A stretch of 5,207 bases of DNA from an uncultured Paracoccaceae bacterium (GTDB lineage: Bacteria > Pseudomonadota > Alphaproteobacteria > Rhodobacterales > Rhodobacteraceae). Shown in pieces: positions 1 through 5,054 of the stretch. The stretch lies in NCBI GenBank assembly GCA_913054485.1, contig CAJXHQ010000272.1, positions 1 through 5,207 of the forward strand, given 5' to 3'. Position numbers and translations under genes: made by a program. The notes under the pieces were generated by a model, which did no database searches, was not told the DNA's origin, and saw only the letters and a program-made list of their open reading frames with translations. Position 1 is the stretch's first letter. Each line of letters opens with the position of its first letter.

Positions 1-749
1 GGGAACATCCAGCCAGGGTTGGCGATGGGCATGTAGGGGAACGCCTGTCCGATGACCGCGACCTTGGCCCCGCCCCGGTCAAAGAACTTGTAAGATTTGA
101 ACTGCTCTGCCGGCTCGTCCCATTCGGCATCAAAGATGTTCTGACCCAGCGCCGCGAAAGGCAGCCCCTCGACGATTTCGCTCACCCTTTCGCTGCCCAG
201 CGTGAACTCCCAGTGGAATGTCATTGCATCGGGTTTCAGCGCGTTCATCACGTTGACCATGTCCTGGCCTGCAGTGTGATAGCAGGTATAGGAGCCGTGC
301 CAGGTGTCACCGCCATCCAGAAGCAGCGCGTCAGGACGGTCAGCGCGGATCGCGTTGATCACCGTCGCCACCCGGTCCAGCCCGCCGACCTTGCCGTAAC
401 CGCGGGCCAGCGCGGAAAAGTCGTCATAGGTCAGCGCGTAAGCGGAGGGCGATCCGTCCGCGATCCCGTAGGCGCGCCGGAACGCGGCCCCGGTCACATG
501 CGGCATCTGTCCGCGGGCCGCGCCCACGCCGATGTTCACCTCCGGCTCGCGGAAATAGATTGGCTTCAGCTGGGCATGGATGTCGGTCACATGGATCAGG
601 GTCAGGTTGCCGAAGGTGCCGAAGTCCAGCAGCTGGTCCTGGGTCAGCGCCTGCTGCGCGGCAAGCCGTGCCCAGTTGCCGAAACCGGACGCGCCGTACA
701 TGGCGGAAGCCGCCATCGAGACCTGAAGAAAATCGCGGCGGGAGATCAA
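1..749 (-). CDS. soxB: SoxB, sulfate thiol esterase (thiosulfohydrolase), 5' part, cut by window edge
   Basis: SoxB is the periplasmic di-manganese hydrolase that releases sulfate from thiosulfate bound to the SoxY cysteine. The visible 249 codons are the N-terminal part of a protein usually about 560-570 residues long. Residues 3-9 (SRRDFLQ) form a twin-arginine Tat export motif. The metallophosphoesterase (5'-nucleotidase-like) fold shows in TDIH at 55-58, GGDTW at 147-151, HWEF at 179-182 and GQN at 202-204; by family knowledge D56, H58, D148 and N204 are metal ligands. SoxB-type signatures are GYGKVGGLDR (117-126) and AFPYMPIANP (236-245). I chose a TTG start because it places the Tat motif at the very N-terminus as in other SoxB proteins, because GGAG lies 7 bases upstream, and because no ATG or GTG serves this frame nearby. 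It lies 84 bases after soxA on the same strand. The family call is secure; the start is likely. Confidence 0.96.
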   Translation of the reverse strand, partial: MISRRDFLQVSMAASAMYGASGFGNWARLAAQQALTQDQLLDFGTFGNLTLIHVTDIHAQLKPIYFREPEVNIGVGAARGQMPHVTGAAFRRAYGIADGSPSAYALTYDDFSALARGYGKVGGLDRVATVINAIRADRPDALLLDGGDTWHGSYTCYHTAGQDMVNVMNALKPDAMTFHWEFTLGSERVSEIVEGLPFAALGQNIFDAEWDEPAEQFKSYKFFDRGGAKVAVIGQAFPYMPIANPGWMF

Positions 750-756
750 GGGCTCA

Positions 757-760
757 CTCC
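757..760 (-). promoter_or_regulatory. Ribosome binding site for soxB TTG start
   Basis: GGAG on the minus strand, with a 7-base spacer to TTG at 749-747. It supports the TTG start. It abuts the AT-rich operator-like block, so a protein bound there could interfere with soxB expression. Confidence 0.6.
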
Positions 761-769
761 ATACTTAAT

Positions 770-791
770 ATTCATATATTTGCATTTGTTG
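770..791. promoter_or_regulatory. Operator-like AT-rich element between soxA and soxB
   Basis: This AT-rich block sits in otherwise GC-rich DNA. On the plus strand it begins ATTCATATATT and ends ATTTGTTG. Over 22 positions it matches 16 bases of the minus strand of the palindromic soxW-soxX element, counted by eye, and it shares the ATTCA start with the other two intergenic elements. AATAT/ATATT form a short inverted repeat (768-772 and 776-780). It could be a SoxR site. Any -10 placed here would start transcription almost at the soxB ribosome site, so a normal promoter is unlikely; an operator, or simply an unstructured AU-rich leader, are the alternatives. Confidence 0.4.
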
Positions 792-802
792 GGTGCGAGA
801 CA

Positions 803-825
803 GCCCCGCGCCGAAAACGCGGGGC
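803..825 (-). other. Intergenic hairpin between soxA and soxB
   Basis: A perfect 8-bp inverted repeat (GCCCCGCG at 803-810, CGCGGGGC at 818-825) with a 7-base loop lies 8 bases after the soxA stop codon. In the transcript the stem is followed by CUGUCUCGCACC, not a run of U, so it is not a classical intrinsic terminator. It may be an mRNA processing or stabilising structure, or an attenuator lowering expression of soxB and later genes. Confidence 0.6.
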
Positions 826-833
826 CGAAAGGA

Positions 834-1685
834 TCAGTTGCGGACCGAGGGAGCCTCGACCGAAAGGCCGTTGCCGCGGCTGGCGACATAGAGCTCCAGC
901 GCGATGAATTCGGGCGAGCCGGGGCTGTAGGTTTCGGCGCGGGTGTCGCGCACGCAGCCTTTGAAGCGGGCATGGGCCGTGTTCAGCTTGGTGTTCTTGA
1001 GGCGATAGACAGGAAAGCCGTTGATCTGGCCCTGGCTCAGATGGTCCGCGCGGATCATGTTGCCGTAGTTGTCTTCGTGGCAGTTGGCGCAGCTCAGCTC
1101 AAGCTGGCCGGTGCGGGTGTAGTAGAGCTCCTTGCCGGCTTCCCAGGTCGACTGGGCCGGACCGTTTGTCGCCACATTGACCGGCATGCCGCGGGACTGG
1201 ACGCTGATCAGAGCCTCCATCGCAGCCATGCTGCCGCCGGTGTACTTCCATTTCTCGGCACCCATCTGGTTTTCGCGGCAATCGTTGATCTGCATGGCCA
1301 AGGTGCGGACTTCGCCGGCGCTCTCGTTCCATTTCGGATAAACCACACGCACGCCCGCCATGCTTTCTTCCGCATCTCCGTGGCAATCGGCGCAGGATTT
1401 TCCGGCGGTGCCTTCGGCCGTGTCCCACTTCTCCATCGCCTGATCGACAAAGATCATGGCCGGGTTGTCGAAGTCATCCATCTGCAGCGCCTGGGTTTCG
1501 TCAGAGCGGAAGCGCCAGCCGGAGTAGACCTCGTCCATCACATCCGACAGATGGTCCGGGGCGGCGGCCTGGGTGATCATTTCGATCTCACCATTGACCA
1601 CAAGAGCGTCCTCGTCTGCATCCGCAAAGGCCGCAATGGGCGCGGCTGCCAGCACGGCAATGGCTGTCCAGGATTTGTAGTTCAT
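834..1685 (-). CDS. soxA: SoxA, diheme cytochrome c subunit of the SoxAX complex
   Basis: SoxA (283 residues) pairs with SoxX to oxidise thiosulfate and couple it to the SoxY cysteine in the periplasm. A Sec signal peptide covers about residues 1-21 (ending AAFA). Two haem c motifs are visible: CADCH at 98-102 and CANCH at 199-203. C136 (NDCRE) fits the cysteine axial ligand of the first haem. C244 (FKGCVRDTR) fits the catalytic cysteine, a persulfide in solved SoxAX structures, that ligates the second haem. R240, four residues before C244, matches the active-site Arg/Cys spacing known from Rhodovulum SoxA. The ATG at 1685 is chosen because GGAGGA lies 5 bases upstream and the signal peptide follows at once; the frame stays open upstream but runs into soxZ. 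It lies between soxZ (73 bases upstream) and soxB. Confidence 0.97.
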   Translation of the reverse strand: MNYKSWTAIAVLAAAPIAAFADADEDALVVNGEIEMITQAAAPDHLSDVMDEVYSGWRFRSDETQALQMDDFDNPAMIFVDQAMEKWDTAEGTAGKSCADCHGDAEESMAGVRVVYPKWNESAGEVRTLAMQINDCRENQMGAEKWKYTGGSMAAMEALISVQSRGMPVNVATNGPAQSTWEAGKELYYTRTGQLELSCANCHEDNYGNMIRADHLSQGQINGFPVYRLKNTKLNTAHARFKGCVRDTRAETYSPGSPEFIALELYVASRGNGLSVEAPSVRN

Positions 1686-1710
1686 GCGTTTCCTCCCTTG
1701 GGTTGCCGCA

Positions 1711-1735
1711 GCCGCCCTTTTTCCCCAAGGGCGGC
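1711..1735 (-). other. Intergenic hairpin between soxZ and soxA
   Basis: A perfect 9-bp inverted repeat (GCCGCCCTT at 1711-1719, AAGGGCGGC at 1727-1735) encloses a 7-base loop. It fills much of the 73-base soxZ-soxA gap and ends 14 bases before the soxA ribosome site. No U-tract follows on the minus-strand transcript, so I read it as a stability, processing or partial-attenuation structure rather than a terminator. Confidence 0.6.
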
Positions 1736-1758
1736 GGGCTGCCTTAACCGGCGGCATA

Positions 1759-2088
1759 TCAGCCGATGGCGATCTGCTTTTTGGTGTCGTAGACCGAGCC
1801 GTCATCGTCATACCAGGTGAAGACGAATTCACCTGCTTCCGGCACCGTGGCCTCGAACTGGAAATAGGGATTGGTCGAAATCGCCGGCTCCAGCGTCACA
1901 TCGATCACGTTCTGGCCGTTGAAGTCACAGGTGAAGCGGTTGATGATCGACCGCGGAATGACGTTGCCTTCCTTGTCCTTGCGCTGGCCGCTTTCCATCT
2001 GGTGGCTGATCAGGGTCTTAATCGTGATGACCTCGCCCGCAGCGGCAGTTTTCGGGACTTTGACGCGGGGTTTAACTCCGGATGCCAT
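1759..2088 (-). CDS. soxZ: SoxZ, sulfur carrier subunit partnering SoxY
   Basis: SoxZ (109 residues) is the immunoglobulin-like partner of SoxY in the SoxYZ heterodimer, which carries pathway intermediates between SoxAX, SoxB and SoxCD. It has no signal peptide and by family knowledge is exported folded with SoxY, using SoxY's Tat signal. Characteristic stretches are PRVKVP near the N-terminus, the KTLISHQMESG segment at 24-34, NRFTCDFNG (50-58, with a single cysteine at 54), and a C-terminal GEFVFTWYDDDG (86-97). Length and order are typical. GAGGAG lies 8 bases before the ATG. The gene starts 33 bases after the soxY stop, so translation of the two partners is probably linked through one transcript. 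Confidence 0.97.
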   Translation of the reverse strand: MASGVKPRVKVPKTAAAGEVITIKTLISHQMESGQRKDKEGNVIPRSIINRFTCDFNGQNVIDVTLEPAISTNPYFQFEATVPEAGEFVFTWYDDDGSVYDTKKQIAIG

Positions 2089-2121
2089 TGGATGTTCTCC
2101 TCAAATCTTTGATTGCGCCGC

Positions 2122-2538
2122 TCAGCCGCCGCAGCCGCCGATGGTGACCTTCACCGTGGCCGAGGCTCTGGTGAAGCTGCCGTCCGCCATCTTCGCAACG
2201 GCCACCACGTCCTGGGTCGAGGCCAGGCGGATCCGGGTCGAGGCGCTTTGCGCGGCGGCCATCGGGCCGAAGTTAAAGGTGGCGACACCGGGTTCCGGGT
2301 TGCCTGCCGCCACGATCAGGATGGAGGCCGCGCCGGGCGCGTCCACCGCAATCGGGACAGTATTTCCGTTCTCTGCAATTTCGGGAGCGGTCAGGGTGAT
2401 GCCGCCCTCGCCCATCTCAGCGCCGCCGGTAAAGGCGGCAATCGCGTCATCAGCAGCCGCGCTGGACCGGACGGGCAGCACGGTCAGAGCCGCTGCCCCC
2501 AGGCCAAGGGCCAGTGTTTCCCGGCGGGAAAAATTCAT
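2122..2538 (-). CDS. soxY: SoxY, covalent sulfur carrier with C-terminal GGCGG swinging arm
   Basis: SoxY (138 residues) bears the cysteine on which thiosulfate sulfur is carried through the Sox cycle in the periplasm. The protein ends in IGGCGG, with the carrier cysteine at 136, the diagnostic feature of the family. A Tat signal is present: SRRETLALG at 4-12, a hydrophobic stretch to about residue 22, and a likely cleavage near SSAAA-DD (25-31). The mature domain is a small beta-sandwich rich in Ala, Val and Thr, with the conserved NPEPGVATFNFGP segment at 80-92. AAAGGAG lies 7 bases before the ATG. It is the second gene of the soxXYZAB run, 62 bases after soxX. Confidence 0.98.
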   Translation of the reverse strand: MNFSRRETLALGLGAAALTVLPVRSSAAADDAIAAFTGGAEMGEGGITLTAPEIAENGNTVPIAVDAPGAASILIVAAGNPEPGVATFNFGPMAAAQSASTRIRLASTQDVVAVAKMADGSFTRASATVKVTIGGCGG

Positions 2539-2600
2539 TGTTGCACTCCTTTACATCGTCTGGTGCAGGGCCGTGACACGCGCTGCGGGCGCGGCGCGGA

Positions 2601-3086
2601 TCATTCCTCTGTCAGGGTCATCAGAAAGGCGACCACGTCCTCGATCTCCTGCGCGCTCAGGATCGGCGGCAGCGCCTCAGTCGGAGCTTTGCCGGTGTAG
2701 CCGTCGCCGGGACGGATGAAGCCATCCACCTTGTAAAACGCCGGCATCACAGTGCCGTCGAATGTCATCTTGGCGTTGGCGACCAGCCCGCGCAGCTCTG
2801 CCTCGCTCCAGCGGCCGCCGGCACCGTCCAGAACCGGTCCGACCTCGCCCTGAAAGGGCACGTCCGCCAGTGCGCTGACAACGTGGCAGGCCACGCAATT
2901 GCCTTGCGACTTGGACCCGACCACGATCGCCCCGTTTGCTGCATCCCCTGCAGCCCCGGTCAGCGATGCCGCAACCGCGCCGTACTCATCGAATTGAACC
3001 TCCTTTGGCCCGGCCGCGCCGGCAACGGATCCCGTTGCGGCAAATGCCGTGGCCAAGGTCAGTGCCTTTAGCTGCTTCAGCTTCAT
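2601..3086 (-). CDS. soxX: SoxX, monoheme cytochrome c subunit of SoxAX
   Basis: SoxX (161 residues) is the electron-accepting cytochrome partner of SoxA. A Sec signal peptide spans about residues 1-25 (MKLKQLKALTL then AVAG-type cleavage region, SVAGAA). One haem c site is seen, CVACH at 64-68, and M114 in GTVMPAFY is the expected axial methionine. The C-terminal LSAQEIEDVVAFLMTL helix (143-158) is typical of class I cytochromes c. I start at the ATG at 3086 because GGGAGG lies just upstream and the signal peptide begins there; the frame is open for 27 more codons upstream but that extension is not secretory-like. soxX is the first gene after the palindrome-bearing gap and probably opens a separate transcription unit, soxXYZAB and onward. 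Confidence 0.97.
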   Translation of the reverse strand: MKLKQLKALTLATAFAATGSVAGAAGPKEVQFDEYGAVAASLTGAAGDAANGAIVVGSKSQGNCVACHVVSALADVPFQGEVGPVLDGAGGRWSEAELRGLVANAKMTFDGTVMPAFYKVDGFIRPGDGYTGKAPTEALPPILSAQEIEDVVAFLMTLTEE

Positions 3087-3177
3087 GGTGCCTCCCTTAT
3101 TCTGCCGCGCCTCCCAACGCAGCCGACCGAAGTCTTTGTGTACCGTAGCCGGCAGGGCGCCGCTCACGCAACAACAA

Positions 3178-3193
3178 ATTCATTATAATGAAT
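3178..3193. promoter_or_regulatory. Perfect 16-bp palindrome, candidate SoxR operator upstream of soxX
   Basis: ATTCATTATAATGAAT is a perfect palindrome in the soxW-soxX gap. Beyond two unpaired positions on each side, symmetry continues with AAC at 3173-3175 and GTT at 3196-3198. AT-rich inverted repeats are typical operators of ArsR-family repressors, and SoxR proteins of related sulfur oxidisers have been reported to bind the soxS-soxV and soxW-soxX gaps. The site overlaps a candidate -10, which suits repression. Binding by this SoxR is inferred. Confidence 0.72.
3182..3187 (-). promoter_or_regulatory. Candidate -10 element of a soxX promoter inside the palindrome
   Basis: TATAAT reads on the minus strand toward soxX, in the centre of the palindrome, about 95 bases before the start codon. 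No good -35 lies 16-18 bases upstream (best is GCCAAA-like). An alternative is TTGCGT with TACGGT 18 bases on, placed just downstream of the palindrome. The exact promoter is uncertain. Confidence 0.35.
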
Positions 3194-3217
3194 GAGTTTA
3201 TATTTTTGGCGGATACT

Positions 3218-3790
3218 TCAGTCGGCCTGAGCCGCCTCCCGCTCGGCAAAGCGCCGGGCGTGGTAGCGCTGAAAGTCCTCTTCAGAACCAACCGCGTAGC
3301 GTTTTTCAGCCACCCAGGTGAACAGATCGAGCGTGGTCCATTTTCCGAAGGCTCCCGGCATCACTGCCACAGCGGCTTCCACGGCAGTTGCCCCCTGCGG
3401 GACGTCCTCGGGCAGGAAAATCAGGGTTGGCGTGAACAGCAGACCCCATTTGCGCGCGAGCACCCTCTGTTCGGCTTCTTCTCCATCAAAGTCCACGGCT
3501 GTTGTGCTGCCATGCAGGTCCAGTTGAACAACAAAGAAATTCGCTGCGATGAAGGCCGAAACCTCCGGATCCGGGAAGACCTCCTCGTGCATCTTGCGGC
3601 AATAAATGCACCCGCGCTGCTCTACGAAGAGCACCAGGCGTTTACCTTCTGAATTGGCTTCTTCCAGATCCTCGCGCAGATCCTTGAAAGTATCGCGCAT
3701 CCAAGGCGTTTTATGCAGCCCGTCGTCCCCCAATTCAGCGGCGGCAGGCAGCGCCGAAACCAGGGCAATCATCAACAGTAACCAGCGCAT
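3218..3790 (-). CDS. soxW: SoxW, periplasmic thioredoxin
   Basis: SoxW (190 residues) is a secreted thioredoxin-fold protein, known in Paracoccus to be kept reduced by SoxV. Residues 1-18 form a Sec signal peptide ending PAAA. The redox motif is GCIYC (C61, C64) in a LFVEQRGCIYCRKMHEEVF context, and the cis-proline loop is FTPT with P121. A mostly acidic linker (FDGEEAEQRV) and a charged C-terminal tail follow. The ATG at 3790 is chosen because GGGAGGAG lies 5 bases upstream and the signal peptide begins there; the 21 codons open upstream overlap soxV. It starts 13 bases after the soxV stop, so the two are co-transcribed. Exact substrate is not settled from sequence: in Paracoccus SoxW is not essential for the pathway, while SoxV is. 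Confidence 0.93.
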   Translation of the reverse strand: MRWLLLMIALVSALPAAAELGDDGLHKTPWMRDTFKDLREDLEEANSEGKRLVLFVEQRGCIYCRKMHEEVFPDPEVSAFIAANFFVVQLDLHGSTTAVDFDGEEAEQRVLARKWGLLFTPTLIFLPEDVPQGATAVEAAVAVMPGAFGKWTTLDLFTWVAEKRYAVGSEEDFQRYHARRFAEREAAQAD

Positions 3791-3803
3791 CAGGTCTCCT
3801 CCC

Positions 3804-4544
3804 CTAGCCGATGGTGCTGAACCACGGGATGTGGTCGAGCATCCATTGGGCAATCAGATTGATGGAATCGGTGGCAATGAGCAGGGCAAACAGGATCAGC
3901 AGAACACCCATAGCTTTCTCAACCCGGCCCAGATGGCGGCGGAAGCGCGGAAGCCAGCGCATGAAAGGCTCAACCAAGAAGGCTGCCAGCACGAAGGGCG
4001 CGGTCATGCCGGCCCCGTAGACAAACAGAAGCATCCCGCCCTGCGCGGCCGTTTCGCTGCCGGCCGCCATGAACAGGATCGCCGCCAGGACAGGGCCCAC
4101 GCAGGGCGTCCAGCCAAAGGCGAAGGCAAGCCCCATAAGATACGCGCCCAGAAGTCCTTCCCCCGGCCGTTCCCCGCCTGCAGCGCTCAGCTGCCGGTAC
4201 AGGATGCCAATCCGCAAGATCCCGAGAAAATGCAGCCCCATCGCAACAATCATCGCCGCAGCGGCCCATCGCAGCACGTCGAAATAGGCGCGCAGAGCCT
4301 GCCCGAAGGCCGAGGCTGCAAGCCCCAGTCCCACGAAAATAGTGACAATCCCGGCCGCAAAGGCCAGCGAAGCGAACACCGCGCGCCGCCGGGTGCCTGG
4401 CGCAAGCCCTGCCCCTGAGGCGATCTGGTCCATTCCGGTCCCGGCCAGATAGCTTAGGTAAAAGGGAACAATCGGCAGGATGCACGGCGACAGGAAAGAA
4501 AGCAGCCCCGCAATCAATGCCCCCGCAAATGTGATATCCAGCAT
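3804..4544 (-). CDS. soxV: SoxV, CcdA/DsbD-family membrane thiol-disulfide transporter
   Basis: SoxV (246 residues) moves reducing equivalents from cytoplasmic thioredoxin across the inner membrane to periplasmic Sox thioredoxins. It has about six hydrophobic segments (roughly 4-34, 55-80, 90-112, 132-160, 168-190, 211-233). The only two cysteines are C21 in LSFLSPCILPIVP and C148 in FGWTPCVGP, the conserved CcdA-type pair in the first and fourth segments. The soxVW position next to soxS separates it from housekeeping CcdA of cytochrome c maturation, which it otherwise resembles. Upstream sequence has only a weak ribosome site (GAGG 11 bases before ATG, or GGTGG very close), unlike the strong sites of soxW, soxX and soxA. 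It is the first gene of the minus-strand run. Confidence 0.95.
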   Translation of the reverse strand: MLDITFAGALIAGLLSFLSPCILPIVPFYLSYLAGTGMDQIASGAGLAPGTRRRAVFASLAFAAGIVTIFVGLGLAASAFGQALRAYFDVLRWAAAAMIVAMGLHFLGILRIGILYRQLSAAGGERPGEGLLGAYLMGLAFAFGWTPCVGPVLAAILFMAAGSETAAQGGMLLFVYGAGMTAPFVLAAFLVEPFMRWLPRFRRHLGRVEKAMGVLLILFALLIATDSINLIAQWMLDHIPWFSTIG

Positions 4545-4570
4545 GCCACCCAGCGCCTCAAGACTCTATC

Positions 4571-4595
4571 ATTCACATATTCAAACTATTATAAG
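4571..4595. promoter_or_regulatory. Candidate SoxR operator in the soxV-soxS divergent region
   Basis: This AT-rich block lies in the 80-base gap between two divergent genes. On the plus strand it opens ATTCACATATTC, sharing 10 of the first 11 bases with the soxA-soxB element. One bound repressor could control both soxV and soxS. The match to the other elements and the position, reported to be bound by SoxR in relatives, support the call; palindromy here is weak. Confidence 0.5.
4588..4593 (-). promoter_or_regulatory. Candidate -10 of the soxV promoter, overlapping a -10 for soxS
   Basis: TATAAT on the minus strand lies 43 bases before the soxV start. TATTAT at 4587-4592 on the plus strand is a possible soxS -10 in nearly the same spot. 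Neither has a clear -35 at normal spacing: TTGACC on the minus strand (4612-4607) is only 13 bases from TATAAT. Both would be covered by a repressor on the adjacent ATTCA element. Confidence 0.35.
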
Positions 4596-4624
4596 TATCG
4601 CGAACAGGTCAATCGGAGCCTTCC

Positions 4625-4996
4625 ATGCGGAACCTCTTGTCCCCCCTTGCTGGAATTGTTCTGGCACTTCTCCCCGCCCTCGCGCAGGCCGAGATGACCC
4701 TCCTCATGGCCGAGGAAGACGGCTGCGTCTGGTGCCGCCGCTGGGATGCTGAGATTTCGGAGATCTATCCCAAGACCCCGGAGGGAAAAGCCGCGCCGCT
4801 GCAGCGGATGGACATTGGCGATGCACTGCCGGAAGGCATCAGGGTCACCCGCCCGCTGCATTTCACGCCCACGTTTGTCCTGCTGAAAGACGGGCGCGAA
4901 CTGAATAGGATAGAAGGTTATCCCGGCGAGGATTTCTTCTGGGGCCTGCTGGGCATGATGCTGCGTGAGGCCGGTGCGCTGCCGCCCTCTGGATAA
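4625..4996 (+). CDS. soxS: SoxS, periplasmic thioredoxin-like reactivator of SoxYZ
   Basis: SoxS (123 residues) is a small secreted thiol-disulfide oxidoreductase; in Paracoccus it is needed for full Sox activity and reactivates SoxYZ. Residues 1-22 form a Sec signal peptide ending ALAQA. The redox motif is GCVWC (C34, C37) followed by RRW, and the cis-proline loop is FTPT (P82). The mature protein is little more than the minimal thioredoxin fold, without the long tail of SoxW. GGAG lies 6 bases before the ATG. It is divergent from soxV across an 80-base gap and is followed by soxR on the same strand, 58 bases on. The name rests on context plus motif; on motif alone it would be only a thioredoxin-fold protein. 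It is unrelated to the enterobacterial oxidative-stress regulator SoxS. Confidence 0.9.
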   Translation: MRNLLSPLAGIVLALLPALAQAEMTLLMAEEDGCVWCRRWDAEISEIYPKTPEGKAAPLQRMDIGDALPEGIRVTRPLHFTPTFVLLKDGRELNRIEGYPGEDFFWGLLGMMLREAGALPPSG

Positions 4997-5005
4997 TCAG
5001 AGCCC

Positions 5006-5027
5006 GATCACATAAAATGATCTGAAT
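5006..5027. promoter_or_regulatory. Candidate SoxR operator upstream of soxR
   Basis: GATCA (5006-5010) and TGATC (5018-5022) form an inverted repeat in the short soxS-soxR gap. Read on the minus strand the block begins ATTCAGATCATTTTATGTGA and matches 14 of 22 positions of the soxA-soxB element, counted by eye. It could allow SoxR to control its own synthesis apart from soxS. Weaker than the soxW-soxX palindrome. Confidence 0.4.
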
Positions 5028-5036
5028 ACGTGATTT

Positions 5037-5044
5037 AGGAAGGG
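5037..5044 (+). promoter_or_regulatory. Ribosome binding site for soxR TTG start
   Basis: AGGAAGGG lies 10 bases before TTG at 5055 and supports that codon as the start. The next in-frame ATG, at 5097, has purines only 1-2 bases before it, too close for a normal site. Confidence 0.5.
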
Positions 5045-5054
5045 CGAAACGGCC

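Larger units (their letters stand above)
3122..3226. repeat. Long-range inverted repeat flanking the soxX control region
   Basis: GCCGACCGAAGT at 3122-3133 is the inverse complement of ACTTCAGTCGGC at 3215-3226 except for one position. The right arm overlaps the soxW stop codon; the left arm lies within the soxX leader. The arms enclose the 16-bp palindrome and candidate -10. It could form a long-range stem in a soxW-soxX read-through transcript, but chance is possible. Confidence 0.3.

Noticed and set aside
803..825. Intrinsic terminator after soxA
   Set aside because: The stem is strong but no U-run follows on the minus-strand transcript, and soxB continues in the same direction.
213..1820. 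Plus-strand open frame of 535 codons opposite soxA and soxB
   Set aside because: It overlaps two certain genes on the other strand, has no family motif, is rich in Arg, His, Gly and Ala as expected of a GC-rich antisense shadow, and lacks a ribosome site.
1686..1832. N-terminal extension of SoxA by 49 codons
   Set aside because: It would overlap soxZ, and the ATG at 1685 has a strong ribosome site followed directly by a signal peptide.
2539..2600. Small inverted repeats in the soxX-soxY gap (CGCGC/GCGCG and TGCAC/GTGCA)
   Set aside because: Arms are only 5 bases long in GC-rich DNA, so chance is the best explanation.
1871..2719. Plus-strand open frame of 282 codons opposite soxZ, soxY and the end of soxX
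   Set aside because: It spans three real genes in antisense and has no recognisable domain.
3606..4418. Plus-strand open frame of 270 codons opposite soxV and soxW
   Set aside because: Its low-complexity, Arg/Pro/Gln-rich translation looks like an antisense shadow. SoxV on the other strand shows conserved cysteines and membrane segments.
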